Positions 35,356-43,951 of a stretch of DNA of 64,000 nucleotides are shown here, in pieces. Position 1 is the first letter of the stretch. Every line of letters begins with the position of its first letter. The stretch is from Chthoniobacterales bacterium (GTDB taxonomy: Bacteria; Verrucomicrobiota; Verrucomicrobiia; Chthoniobacterales; UBA10450): the NCBI GenBank assembly GCA_035274845.1, contig DATENU010000002.1, positions 1-64,000 on the forward strand, given 5' to 3'. Under the pieces are notes generated by a model. The model did no database searches. It was not told the origin of the DNA and saw only the letters and a list, made by a program, of their open reading frames with translations. Made by a program: the position numbers and the translations under genes.

Positions 35356-35375
35356 TCGCGACAGTTGTGTCGCGA
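35356..35375 (+). other. perfect stem-loop after the DUF4440-like gene
   Basis: TCGCGACA-GTTG-TGTCGCGA is an 8-bp stem with a 4-nt loop, 22 bp after the stop codon. An A-rich tract (not T-rich) follows, so it may be a weak terminator or an RNA-stabilising hairpin. Confidence 0.45.
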
Positions 35376-35454
35376 AAATAAACGGCGAGTCGACGCTTGG
35401 CGCCGATTTTTCCCCGCAAAATGAAGAGGCACGCCCGTTGCTAAAGGAATTGGT

Positions 35455-35547
35455 ATGCTCACACTTTCTGCCTTCTTCCTTGCTCTCGCCTCGGTCCTGA
35501 CGAGCGTCGCGTGGGCTTGCAAGGACGACAACGTTAATCGCATCTAG
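35455..35547 (+). CDS. 30-residue secreted peptide, tentative
   Basis: ATG 35455 follows AAAGGA at a suitable distance and encodes 30 residues: a hydrophobic leader (MLTLSAFFLALASVLTSVAWA) then CKDDNVNRI. A Cys directly after the leader resembles a tiny lipoprotein such as entericidin. It stands alone in a 305-bp gap before mrp that otherwise holds only the stem-loop at 35356. Support is the RBS and the leader shape only. Confidence 0.4.
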   Translation: MLTLSAFFLALASVLTSVAWACKDDNVNRI

Positions 35548-35638
35548 GCCTCTTTCCCGCGGGCTTCGCGCGTGTGTTTGGAAAGATTCCAGGTGACGCC
35601 TGTTTACTCGTACCCCTAGACCGGTAACTTACCCGCCC

Positions 35639-36679
35639 ATGGCGGTCTCTGAGGAACAGGTGAAGGAAGCGCTGAAGGGGGTAAAATATCCCGGCTTCAG
35701 CCGCGATATCGTTTCGTTCGGCCTGGTGAAGGGCATTCGGATCGACGGCGCCGCGGTCGTTGTGCAGATGGCTTTGGCGACGAACGAGCCGGCAATTCCT
35801 CAGGCCATCAAGACGGAATCGGAAGCGATTCTGCGAGAGCTGCCGGGAGTCGAAAGCGCCAGGGTCTTGATCGATATCCACGCGCCGCCCGCTGGAGCCG
35901 GAGCGGCCGGCGTGGGAGCAACCCGCATTGAAGGAATCAAACACGTCATTGCCATCGCCAGCGGAAAAGGGGGTGTCGGGAAATCCACCGTCGCCGCAAA
36001 CCTTGCCGTCGCCTTGGAAAAGACGGGCGCCCGGGTTGGGCTCTGCGATTGCGACATTTACGGCCCGAGCATCTCCCTGATGTTCGGCACCCGCGATCGG
36101 CCGATGGCGACGGAAGAAAACCGGATTGTGCCGATCGAACAATATAACCTGAAGCTGATGTCGATGGGGTTTCTGCTCGACGACGGTTCCCCGGCGATCT
36201 TGCGCGGCCCGATGGTAACGCGCTATACCCAGCAATTCCTCCGGCAGGTGGAATGGGGCGACCTTGATTACCTGATCCTCGACCTGCCGCCGGGGACGGG
36301 TGATATTCAGCTCACCATCGTGCAAACGGTAGCCCTCGCCGGCGCCATCATCGTCACCACGCCCCAGGAGGTGGCTCTAATCGATGCCCGGAAAGCCGCG
36401 ACCATGTTCGAAAAGGTCAACGTCCCGGTCCTCGGCCTCATCGAAAACATGAGCTATTTCGCCTGCCCGGGCGATGGGAAACGTTACGAGATCTTTGGGT
36501 CCGGTGGTGGCGCGCGCGAGGCGAAACGCCTGCGGGTTTCGTTGCTTGGCCAGATTCCAATTGATATCGCCACGCGCGAATCAGGCGATCGCGGTTTTCC
36601 GATCACGGCCGAATCGGACGATTCGCCCGTGGCGCTCGAGTTCATGAAAATCGCGCGCCAGTTGCGCGAAACGCTGTAG
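35639..36679 (+). CDS. Mrp/ApbC-type P-loop ATPase (Fe-S carrier)
   Basis: The 346-residue protein has an N-terminal MIP18-like domain (about 1-85) and a P-loop ATPase: IASGKGGVGKSTVAAN (Walker A with deviant lysine), DCDIYGPS, DLPPGTGD and LIENMSYF. These proteins carry Fe-S clusters between scaffolds and targets. The usual CxxC after ENMSYF is here CPGDG, with only one Cys, so cluster binding differs from standard ApbC. It lies convergent to the CHAD protein, with 14 bp between. Confidence 0.88.
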   Translation: MAVSEEQVKEALKGVKYPGFSRDIVSFGLVKGIRIDGAAVVVQMALATNEPAIPQAIKTESEAILRELPGVESARVLIDIHAPPAGAGAAGVGATRIEGIKHVIAIASGKGGVGKSTVAANLAVALEKTGARVGLCDCDIYGPSISLMFGTRDRPMATEENRIVPIEQYNLKLMSMGFLLDDGSPAILRGPMVTRYTQQFLRQVEWGDLDYLILDLPPGTGDIQLTIVQTVALAGAIIVTTPQEVALIDARKAATMFEKVNVPVLGLIENMSYFACPGDGKRYEIFGSGGGAREAKRLRVSLLGQIPIDIATRESGDRGFPITAESDDSPVALEFMKIARQLRETL

Positions 36680-36693
36680 CCGCGCTGCTCAGT

Positions 36694-37620
36694 TCAAACG
36701 CGCGCCGGTGCGGCGGCCGCCGGGGAACAGCGGACTTTCGTCGTCTCCCATTTCGAAAAATATTTGGCCAGCCGGCGCGCGAATCGTTTCGGGCGCTCGG
36801 CGTAGAATCGTTCCCCGAGCGCGACGGCGGTCTGCTCGAGTTCCGCGGCCCTGGCCTCGATCAGGACCTTGAGGATGCGCTCGCCTTGCTTTCGGGCGGG
36901 GCCGATTGAAGCCAGGCGCGCCGCGACAAAAGCCAGGTCGTGGATCTGGCCAAGATATTGGCCGATCGATTTCAGCTCATCGTTCATTTCCTTGAATACC
37001 GCCGGCGCCAGCGGCCGCAGGAGGCGCAACTGATACCAAAGTTCCTTGGCCCGCTTCCGAAATGTGTGCAGTCGTTTCGTGCTTGTTTTCTCGATCGCCT
37101 TCCGCAGGGATTTGCGGCCACGCTGGTAGGTTTTCTGCACATTTTTCCGCAGTCGCTTGCAACCCAGATCATCCAACGGCCATTCTCCGATTCGCTCGAG
37201 AGTCTGGCTCAACTGTTCTCCCGCTTCCTGTGGCCATTCCGAAAATGCCGCCAGAAAACTATCCAGCTCGAAGGCGAGAAGTTCTTCCGTCTCCTGAAAG
37301 CTGCGTTTCTTCCCTCGCGCGAAATCGCGCAATTCCCGCACGGTTTCCAAGCGCACCTCGGCGTCCCGAACCTCGGAAATCAGATCGCCGACTTTTTCCA
37401 GGCAGCGATCGGCACGTTTCCAAACGTCGCGGTCGATCTCGCCGGAGACGAGACGCAGGGCGGCCCGTGCCTTTTTGAGATGTTTGCGGGTTTCATGAAC
37501 CGGGGAGCCTTTGCCATTCTGTTCCGCTTTGCTCGCCTTGATCGCGCTTTCGATTTGGTGAGACACAATCCGGCGAATTCCATCGCCCAGGATCTCGTCC
37601 TGTCGCAATTCGTAGCTCAT
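36694..37620 (-). CDS. CHAD-domain protein
   Basis: The 308-residue protein is all helical and rich in Arg and Lys. PVHETRKHLKKARAALRLV near the N-terminus and LHTFRKRAKELWYQLRLLRP in the middle are the two conserved CHAD motifs, which bind polyphosphate or other anionic polymers. CHAD is often fused to or next to CYTH. Here the CYTH protein is the neighbouring upstream gene, 15 bp away, so they act as a pair on separate chains. Polyphosphate granule association is the likely role. Confidence 0.9.
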   Translation of the reverse strand: MSYELRQDEILGDGIRRIVSHQIESAIKASKAEQNGKGSPVHETRKHLKKARAALRLVSGEIDRDVWKRADRCLEKVGDLISEVRDAEVRLETVRELRDFARGKKRSFQETEELLAFELDSFLAAFSEWPQEAGEQLSQTLERIGEWPLDDLGCKRLRKNVQKTYQRGRKSLRKAIEKTSTKRLHTFRKRAKELWYQLRLLRPLAPAVFKEMNDELKSIGQYLGQIHDLAFVAARLASIGPARKQGERILKVLIEARAAELEQTAVALGERFYAERPKRFARRLAKYFSKWETTKVRCSPAAAAPARV

Positions 37621-37635
37621 GCGCTCGGGGTCATC

Positions 37636-38112
37636 TCAATCATGTGCCAGCAGCACGTTACTATACTTCGGTTTCCCGGTGACATCGCGCCCGATCCAGT
37701 CCGGCGGTTCGAAGGCCGCGCAGCTCCGCTGGTCCCCGAACTCTACTTCGGCGACCACCAGGCCGTCATGCCGGCCGCGATAAACATCGATTTCGACGGT
37801 GTGCTTCTTCCAGGGAACGTCATACCGGATCTTGGTTAATCTGCGGCCGGCCGTCGCGGGCCAGAGCGTGTTAAATTGTTCCAGGCTCAGCCGAATCTCG
37901 CGTTCCTCACGCTCGCCCCGCGTCCCTTCCTTGTAGGTCAGCGAGAGAACGGAACCTTTTTTCCGCAAACGAACCTGAAGCCCGCCGCGTCCGACCGCGA
38001 GATAGCCCTGTTCGATCTTTTCGTGCGGATATTTTTTCAGGCCAGGCGGAAAACGTTTGAGGACGAACTTGCGTTCAATTTCCCGGTGCGACGGCTTGTT
38101 CGACGCCCTCAT
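37636..38112 (-). CDS. CYTH-domain protein
   Basis: ATG 38112 (MRASNKPSHREIERKFVLK) gives 158 residues. EIERKF and the alternating basic/acidic strands (LQVRLRKKG, SLTYKEG, REEREIRL, KIRYDVPW, EIDVYRG, VVAEVEF) build the triphosphate tunnel of CYTH proteins. It should bind or hydrolyse a triphosphate or polyphosphate. The CHAD gene follows after 15 bp. Upstream lies a Pho-box-like site shared with the divergent PstS-like gene. An in-frame ATG at 38148 is possible. Confidence 0.88.
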   Translation of the reverse strand: MRASNKPSHREIERKFVLKRFPPGLKKYPHEKIEQGYLAVGRGGLQVRLRKKGSVLSLTYKEGTRGEREEREIRLSLEQFNTLWPATAGRRLTKIRYDVPWKKHTVEIDVYRGRHDGLVVAEVEFGDQRSCAAFEPPDWIGRDVTGKPKYSNVLLAHD

Positions 38113-38247
38113 GTTCGCCGGCTTGATTTTCGTGAACGGAAAAAACATTGCGGGACTTCATTCGTTTCGGACCGCGATTGCAGCCCGTCAAAGTTTTTCG
38201 TGTGACAATCAGGTGGCAGGTGGAGCGCGCCCGTCACTCGAACAAAA

Positions 38248-38265
38248 GTGTCACGCAATTGTAAC
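38248..38265 (+). promoter_or_regulatory. Pho-box-like direct repeat
   Basis: GTGTCAC (38248-38254), GCAA, then TTGTAAC (38259-38265) form two seven-base repeats with a four-base spacer, the geometry of PhoB/PhoP boxes (CTGTCAT consensus). It is between the divergent CYTH and PstS-like genes, 58 bp upstream of the latter. Confidence 0.5.
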
Positions 38266-38323
38266 TTGGGCATCGTGCTTCCGTGATGGATGAGATCGAG
38301 AGAAAGCCTATCGAATTCAACTC

Positions 38324-39139
38324 ATGAAAACGACAATTGTCACGCTGCTCGCCACGGTCGGCCTCATCTTCGCTTCCGCGACGCACGCGGAACGGCTCGT
38401 TATCAAAGGATCGGACACCCTCGGCGCGAAACTGGTCCCGCAGTTGGCCGAGCAATTCAAAACCCAGAATCCCGGCGCCACTTTCGATATCGCTGCGGAA
38501 GGTTCGACCACCGGCTTCGCCGCGTTGATCGACGGCACCGCTCAGATCGGAATGTCGAGCAGGCCTGCCAAGACCGAGGAGATCGCGGCGGCGAAAGCCA
38601 AGGGCGTCACTTTGAAAGAGACGATCGTCGCTTATGACGGCGTGGCCGTGATCGTCAATGCCGCCAACCCGATCAAGGGCCTGACGAAACGGCAGGTCGA
38701 ACAAATCTTCACGGGTGAAGTGTCCGATTGGAGTGCGGTGGGTGGTTCCGGCGGGGCGATCTCGATTTACACGCGCAACACTTCTTCCGGCACCTATTCC
38801 GAGTTCAAGGAGCTCGCGATGAAGAAGCGCGACTACGCAGCCTCCGCTCAGAAGATGGCCGGGAACGAGCAGATCGCCGCTGAAGTGGGAAAGAACCCGA
38901 ACGGCGTCGGGTACGTGGGGCTTGCCTACGCCGAAGCGCAGGGGATCAAGGTGGTCTCGATCGATGGCGCCATGCCGTCCGTCGAGAGCGTGCAGAAGAA
39001 GAGCTATCCCTACGCGAGGCCGACCTTCTTTTATACCAACGGGGAACCGGCCGGGATGGTGAAACAATTCGTCGATTTCACACTTGGCCCGGATGGGCAG
39101 AAGATTGTGGGCGACGCGGGATTCGTTCCGATCCGCTGA
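38324..39139 (+). CDS. PstS-like phosphate-binding protein
   Basis: The 271-residue periplasmic protein has a signal peptide (MKTTIVTLLATVGLIFASATHA) and the PBP-like phosphate-binding fold: LVIKGSDTLGAKL, IAAEGSTTGFAALIDGTAQIGMSSRP, RNTSSGTYSEFKELA and FFYTNGEPAGMVKQFVDFTLGPDGQKIV. GSDT and SSGT loops contact phosphate. No pstCAB genes follow, so it may scavenge phosphate or act as a sensor. A broken relative lies at 63058-63330. The upstream Pho-box-like site fits phosphate control. Confidence 0.88.
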   Translation: MKTTIVTLLATVGLIFASATHAERLVIKGSDTLGAKLVPQLAEQFKTQNPGATFDIAAEGSTTGFAALIDGTAQIGMSSRPAKTEEIAAAKAKGVTLKETIVAYDGVAVIVNAANPIKGLTKRQVEQIFTGEVSDWSAVGGSGGAISIYTRNTSSGTYSEFKELAMKKRDYAASAQKMAGNEQIAAEVGKNPNGVGYVGLAYAEAQGIKVVSIDGAMPSVESVQKKSYPYARPTFFYTNGEPAGMVKQFVDFTLGPDGQKIVGDAGFVPIR

Positions 39140-39214
39140 GCGGATTCTTGGTGACCTTCGTGTGAGGAATCTGTCTTGCCGGCCCCACAGGGTCGCCAGG
39201 GCCGAACTTCGAAG

Positions 39215-39562
39215 TCATCTCTGAAGCTTGTTCGGAACGAGCAACTGCAGGTCCTCGATTAGCGAATCGATCTTGCGCAGGTCCTTCCGGCGTCCCTTCT
39301 CCGGCTTCAGCTTGCGCTTGCGGACATGGATCATCAGGTCCCTCACCTGGTTCAGACGCTCGCGCGACAATTCTTCGGCGGGCTTGAAGGAGCTGAGCGC
39401 GGCGCGGCTCTCAGCGAGATTGATCTCCAGCCGCGCGGCATAAGCGCGGACCGTAGCCCGGAGGTCGGAGCGAAGTTTCTCCAGTTCCGATTCCAACACC
39501 TTCACCGGTGAGGTGTGGACAGACTTGGCGCGGGCGCTTTTTTTGGTTTTGAGAGAGGTCAT
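39215..39562 (-). CDS. small basic coiled-coil protein
   Basis: The 115-residue protein is rich in Lys, Arg, Leu and Glu. A basic leader (MTSLKTKKSARAKSV) precedes a long helix (VLESELEKLRSDLRATVRAYAARLEINLAESR), a second helix (LSRERLNQVRDLMIHV) and KIDSLIEDLQLLV. No family is recognised. The ATGA overlap with the stop of the upstream metallophosphoesterase shows they are co-translated, so it may belong to the same phosphate-response operon. Confidence 0.6.
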   Translation of the reverse strand: MTSLKTKKSARAKSVHTSPVKVLESELEKLRSDLRATVRAYAARLEINLAESRAALSSFKPAEELSRERLNQVRDLMIHVRKRKLKPEKGRRKDLRKIDSLIEDLQLLVPNKLQR

Positions 39563-40404
39563 AATAAGGCTCCTGCGAGGTCGGGCTTTCTGGCGGACTC
39601 GAGCGGCGGCTCGAGGAATGGGCTAAAATTCAGCAGCTCCATCTCGCCATCGAAATTTTCGACGAGCGCCGAGCAGGTCTCGACCCAGTCCCCGCAATTG
39701 TAATAGGTGACGTTTCCGATTTGCCGGATCCCGGCGCTGTGGATGTGGCCGCACAGCACTGCATCCACGCCGTGGCGTTCGGCATAGCGCACGATCGCCG
39801 CTTCGAATTCCCCGATAAAATTCACCGCGTCCTTGACCCGTTTCTTGGCGTAAGCGCTCAGGGACCAATAACCGAGACCGAACCGCCGCCGGACGAAGTT
39901 GATGACGGGATTGAGCCCAAGCAGGAACTGGTAGCCGAGGTCGCCCGCGAAGGCGAGCCAGCGCGCGTTTTGCACGACTGTATCCAGCTCGTGGCCATGA
40001 ATAACGAGGATGCGCCGGCCATCGGCGGTCAGGTGGATCGCCTGTTTCTCAATCGCAATATGGCCGTAGTAACCGCAGAAGCTCCCGATCAGTTCGTCAT
40101 GGTTGCCCGGGATGTAGATGATGCGGGTGCCTTTGCGCGCTTTCCGCAATAGTTTCTGAATCACGTCATTGTGCGCCTGCGGCCAGAAAATGCCTCGGCG
40201 CATCTGCCAGGTATCGATGAGGTCGCCGACGATGTAGAGCGTTTCCAATTCGTAGTCGCGGAGAAAATCCAGCAGGGCGGCTGCCTTGCTGTTCCGCGTT
40301 CCGAGATGGACATCGGAGATCCATGCCGTGCGGAGCCGGCGCGGCGCGGGTGCGGTCACGACGCGAAGGTTTCGAAACCGCGGGAGGGGCTCGATTCTCT
40401 CCAT
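39559..40404 (-). CDS. PlcP-like metallophosphoesterase
   Basis: The 281-residue protein has calcineurin-like motifs: WISDVHLGTRN, VGDLIDTWQMRRG, YIPGNHDELIG, VIHGHELD and CGHIHSAGI. It resembles LpxH, but WPQAHNDVIQKLLRKARKGT, VQNARWLAFAGD and YWSLSAYAKKRVKDAVNFIG match from memory the PlcP phospholipase C of rhizobia, which removes phospholipid head groups under phosphate starvation. A Pho-box-like element lies 46 bp upstream. PlcP makes diacylglycerol for phosphate-free lipids. No glycosyltransferase partner is adjacent. An LpxH-type role is the alternative. Confidence 0.8.
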   Translation of the reverse strand: MERIEPLPRFRNLRVVTAPAPRRLRTAWISDVHLGTRNSKAAALLDFLRDYELETLYIVGDLIDTWQMRRGIFWPQAHNDVIQKLLRKARKGTRIIYIPGNHDELIGSFCGYYGHIAIEKQAIHLTADGRRILVIHGHELDTVVQNARWLAFAGDLGYQFLLGLNPVINFVRRRFGLGYWSLSAYAKKRVKDAVNFIGEFEAAIVRYAERHGVDAVLCGHIHSAGIRQIGNVTYYNCGDWVETCSALVENFDGEMELLNFSPFLEPPLESARKPDLAGALL

Positions 40405-40450
40405 GTGCCCTAAAAATAGCAGGGGCGGCGGCCGGCCGACAAAGCCAGTT

Positions 40451-40468
40451 TTGTTACGTTTCTGTGAC
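40451..40468 (+). promoter_or_regulatory. Pho-box-like direct repeat
   Basis: TTGTTAC (40451-40457), GTTT, CTGTGAC (40462-40468) keep the 7-4-7 geometry of a Pho box and lie between the divergent PlcP-like gene and a TPR gene. TGAAAT (40479-40484) is a plausible -10 for the TPR gene, 10 bp downstream. Confidence 0.5.
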
Positions 40469-40518
40469 GGTTCGTCGGTGAAATGAAGTTCGCTTCGCCC
40501 GACCGCGTTTTCCGGCGC

Positions 40519-41436
40519 ATGGTTGTGAAAACCGTAGCAATGAACGCCCTGTTTTTCCTTCGTCTGGCTGCCGTCGCTACCGTTTTCGCGTTCCTCATTC
40601 GGGTCACCGCCGCGGAGGATCTATCCGTGCTTTACAACCAGGCCCAGGAACTCGTTCGCCGGCAGCGATACGCGGCCGCCATTCCGCTGCTCGAAAAATG
40701 TGTGGCCGCCCAGCCCGCCAACTCAAAATTCCACCAGTGGCTCGGCCGCGCTCTCGCGCTTCAGGGCGTGCAGAATGGCATTACCAGCAGCGTGCTGAGC
40801 ATTGGGAAGGTGAAAACGGAGCTGGAGAAAGCGATCTCTCTCGATCCAAATAATCTTCAGGCGCGAAATGATCTGGCGATTTTCTACCGGGCCCTGCCGG
40901 GGATTTTCGGCGGAAGCAACGCCAAGGCGGCCGAGCAGGTGGCGATCATCCGGCGGAGCGATCCCGCCCTGGCCGCGCAAATCGACGGCGATTTTCTGGC
41001 GGGCGACAACAAGTACGATGCCGCTCTCGCCAGCTACAACGAGTCGGCGCGACTGAATCCTTCGAATCCGGTGATCCACGCCCGGATTTCGCTCATCCAC
41101 CAGCAAAAGAAAGATTGGGACAAAGCTTTCGCCGCCCTGGATCGCGGCCTCGGGATCGACCCGAACCATCCCTTCCTTCTTTATCAACTGGGCCGGACCG
41201 CTGCAGTGAGCGGACAGCAACTGGAGCGGGGAGAAAAATGTCTTCGTACCTATCTGGCAATGCCCGTGCGGGAAGAGTTGGAGAACCCGTCCTTCTCCGC
41301 CGCGCATTACCGCCTGGGGTGTATTTTGGAAAAGAAAGGCAACCTGGCTGCCGCCCGAGCCGAATACGAAACAGCGCTCAGCCTCGACGCAAAAATGAAA
41401 CCTGCGCGCGAAGCCCTGACGAAACTGAAGCGCTAA
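40519..41436 (+). CDS. exported TPR protein
   Basis: Starts at 40483, 40519 and 40540 share a frame. I use 40519 because transcription controlled by the Pho-box-like site would begin after 40483. MNALFFLRLAAVATVFAFLIRVTA is a signal peptide. About six TPR-like helical pairs follow, for example LVRRQRYAAAIPLLEKCVAAQP, KYDAALASYNESARLNPSNP and WDKAFAALDRGLGIDPNHP, ending in LAAARAEYETALSLDAKMKP. The protein probably binds a partner in the periplasm. No enzyme motif is present. Confidence 0.8.
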   Translation: MVVKTVAMNALFFLRLAAVATVFAFLIRVTAAEDLSVLYNQAQELVRRQRYAAAIPLLEKCVAAQPANSKFHQWLGRALALQGVQNGITSSVLSIGKVKTELEKAISLDPNNLQARNDLAIFYRALPGIFGGSNAKAAEQVAIIRRSDPALAAQIDGDFLAGDNKYDAALASYNESARLNPSNPVIHARISLIHQQKKDWDKAFAALDRGLGIDPNHPFLLYQLGRTAAVSGQQLERGEKCLRTYLAMPVREELENPSFSAAHYRLGCILEKKGNLAAARAEYETALSLDAKMKPAREALTKLKR

Positions 41437-41510
41437 AATCTCTTCGGTGGCCGGTTTAAAGAGGGGGCCCGCTTGAACGGCGTGCGAGTTAACCCCAGTT
41501 TGCCGCGCCC

Positions 41511-43943
41511 ATGACTCCCCGAGCGAGATTTTACATCGTCGCCGCAATTGGCCTTCTGTTTATCGGAACGGCTGCGACGGCGCTTTATTGCCTGATTAGC
41601 TACGTCCAAGGAAGAGATTTGAACGCGCGGGGTTACCGGGAACAAATCTCGGGGAATTTCGATTCAGCCATCGCGTTCTACGATCGGGCCTCGCACAAAA
41701 TTCTCGATTCGCCGACGCGTGCGCTTGTCTATGGAAACCGGGGCTGGTGTTACACCAGGAAGGAGAACGACGACCAGGCGATCCGGGACTTCACGGAATC
41801 GATCCGGCTCGATCCGCAGCCGCTTTTCAGCGTCTTCAATCGTGGGCTGGCGTACGTTCGGAAAGGCGACTTCGAAAAGGCTCGCACTGATTTCACGACC
41901 ACGCTCGAAAAGGATCCGAACCAGGCGGAAGCATACTATAACCGAGGGTCTATCTTCATGCTCAGAGGTGACTGGGACCTGGCAATTGCCGACTTCAACG
42001 AGGCGATCCGCTGCGTTCCGTTTCAGTCCCAATATTTTGTCGATCGCGGAATAGCGTGCGCGGCAAGCGATCGGGTGGACGCGGCGATCGCGGATTTCGA
42101 TTCGGCCCTTCGGCTGTTTCCGGGGCACGCTGGCGCTTACGTTCACCGGGCAGCGGCTTATGCTCGCAAAGGGAACCTTGCCAAGGGCCTGGCCGACATC
42201 GATGAGGCCATCGCGGCGATGCCCGCGGCGCCCCAACTCCACTTCGCACGCGGTTACATTTACCTCGATCGCGGGATGGTTGATAAGGCGATCGAGAATT
42301 TCAACGAAGCGATCCGGCTGCGGCCGGATTACGTTTATGCCTATCTCCAACTCGCCCGCGCGGCGATGCAAAAAGGCGATTGGCGGGAAGTGGTGGCCTA
42401 TGTCGAGAAAACGCTGGAGCTAAATCCGAAGATTGCCGGGGCTTACTTTTTCCGGGGCAGGGCCCTGATGGTTCAAGGCAAGTTCGATGAAGCGATCGCC
42501 GCTTTTGATCAAACGCTGCGAATGGATCCGACTCTTCTTTGGGCAATTTATTTTCGCGCCCAGACCTACGCTTATCGCCAGGAGTATTCCCGCGCCCTGG
42601 GCGAACTCCGCCGGATGGTCGAGCAATTCCCCGGGGCGGAGGTCGCTCATTCCGCCTTGGGCTGGTTTCTCGCGACTTGTCCGCACGATGCTTATCGCAA
42701 CGGAAGCGAAGCAATCGAGGAAGCGACGAAAGGGTGCGAGATTTCACATTGGCAAAATTGGTACGCGCTCGATGCGCTGGGCGCCGCCTACGCGGAACAG
42801 GGGGATTTCGAACAGGCCGAGAAACTGGCGACGACCGTTCTCACCATGCCCGGCATTGCCCCGAAAGATCGTGTCCGAATGGAGCAACGCCTCTCCCGAT
42901 ACCGCGTCGGCCTTGCCATTCGTGATCTGGGTGGTGCCGAAATGGCGCCCACTTTGTTCGAGGAAGCCGTAAGCGCTTATGCGCACCAGGAGTTCGATCG
43001 CGTGATCCGCTGCCTGGACCTTGTCCTGCCACCGAACCCAGGGGATTCCGTATCGGCTGCCCTATTTCATTTTTTCGACGGTACTCACGATCGCAAATAT
43101 CGTCCTCCCTGGGCCTCGAGCGAAACCGTGGAGACGACAAATGGTTTCTATTACCGCGGTCTGGCCTATGAGAAACGCCGGGAATGGGCCAGGGCCGTCG
43201 CCGATTTTTCCACTGCGATCTGGAGAGAGCCCAACTCCCGCCTGGTCCTGGCGGAGCGCAGCGTTTGTTACCAGCGGCAGAACAAGTCCGAGCTCGCATT
43301 TCGTGATCTCGACGAAATGCTTCGGCGCGACCCGGACGACGCTCTCGCCTATGCGGTGCGCGCGGATATTTTGGAAATGAATAAACAAACGGCCGCAGCC
43401 GCAGAAGCCGCGACCAGGGCGATCCAACTCGATCCAAAGCTTGCGTTGCCCCACGAAGTCCGCGGTCGAATTTACCTCGCCGAAAACCAATTGGAGAAAG
43501 CGGACCGGGAGTTCGGCGAAGCAGAACGACTCGATCCCGATCGGATGGATGACATCTTGGGACCGACGGAGATCTTCGAGCACGATCGAGATTTCAAACG
43601 CGCGGAGGTCGAATTGCGTGAAGCGGCAGGGCGCTTTCCGCGGTCGGCCCGTGCTCAAAATGCGTTAGGCTGGTTTCTAGCGACGTGCCCGGATCGAGCT
43701 TGCCGCAACGGAACAGACGCCATCTCCCATGCCACGCAGGCCTGCGAGTTGAGCCAATGGAAAAATCAAGATTATGTCGACACGCTGGCGGCTGCTTACG
43801 CCGAAGCCGGCGACTTCAAGCAGGCGGAGAAGTATTTGGCCGATGCCATTTCAAAGTTGGCGCCCGACTCTGAAGATCGCGGGGAATTCGAAAGGCATCT
43901 GGCATCATTCAGGCGCCGGGAGGCGTGGCGCGCGACTCCATAA
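41511..43943 (+). CDS. long TPR protein with internal duplication
   Basis: The 810-residue protein has an N-terminal membrane anchor (FYIVAAIGLLFIGTAATALYC) and at least twelve TPR units, recognised by repeats such as AIADFNEAIRC, AIENFNEAIRLRPDY, AIAAFDQTLRMDPTL and AVADFSTAIWREPNS. A distinct module occurs twice: ALGWFLATCPHDAYRNGSEA (about residue 383) and ALGWFLATCPDRACRNGTDA (about residue 720), each followed by CE(I/L)S and AAYAE. The protein therefore looks like two fused copies of one unit. It starts 74 bp after the preceding TPR gene, likely the same operon. Function unknown. Confidence 0.85.
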   Translation: MTPRARFYIVAAIGLLFIGTAATALYCLISYVQGRDLNARGYREQISGNFDSAIAFYDRASHKILDSPTRALVYGNRGWCYTRKENDDQAIRDFTESIRLDPQPLFSVFNRGLAYVRKGDFEKARTDFTTTLEKDPNQAEAYYNRGSIFMLRGDWDLAIADFNEAIRCVPFQSQYFVDRGIACAASDRVDAAIADFDSALRLFPGHAGAYVHRAAAYARKGNLAKGLADIDEAIAAMPAAPQLHFARGYIYLDRGMVDKAIENFNEAIRLRPDYVYAYLQLARAAMQKGDWREVVAYVEKTLELNPKIAGAYFFRGRALMVQGKFDEAIAAFDQTLRMDPTLLWAIYFRAQTYAYRQEYSRALGELRRMVEQFPGAEVAHSALGWFLATCPHDAYRNGSEAIEEATKGCEISHWQNWYALDALGAAYAEQGDFEQAEKLATTVLTMPGIAPKDRVRMEQRLSRYRVGLAIRDLGGAEMAPTLFEEAVSAYAHQEFDRVIRCLDLVLPPNPGDSVSAALFHFFDGTHDRKYRPPWASSETVETTNGFYYRGLAYEKRREWARAVADFSTAIWREPNSRLVLAERSVCYQRQNKSELAFRDLDEMLRRDPDDALAYAVRADILEMNKQTAAAAEAATRAIQLDPKLALPHEVRGRIYLAENQLEKADREFGEAERLDPDRMDDILGPTEIFEHDRDFKRAEVELREAAGRFPRSARAQNALGWFLATCPDRACRNGTDAISHATQACELSQWKNQDYVDTLAAAYAEAGDFKQAEKYLADAISKLAPDSEDRGEFERHLASFRRREAWRATP

Positions 43944-43951
43944 GAACGAAA

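Noticed and set aside
36694-38112. CHAD and CYTH as one frameshifted fusion gene
   Set aside because: Each has its own start and stop and a normal length, with 15 bp between; separate proteins are common in this family.
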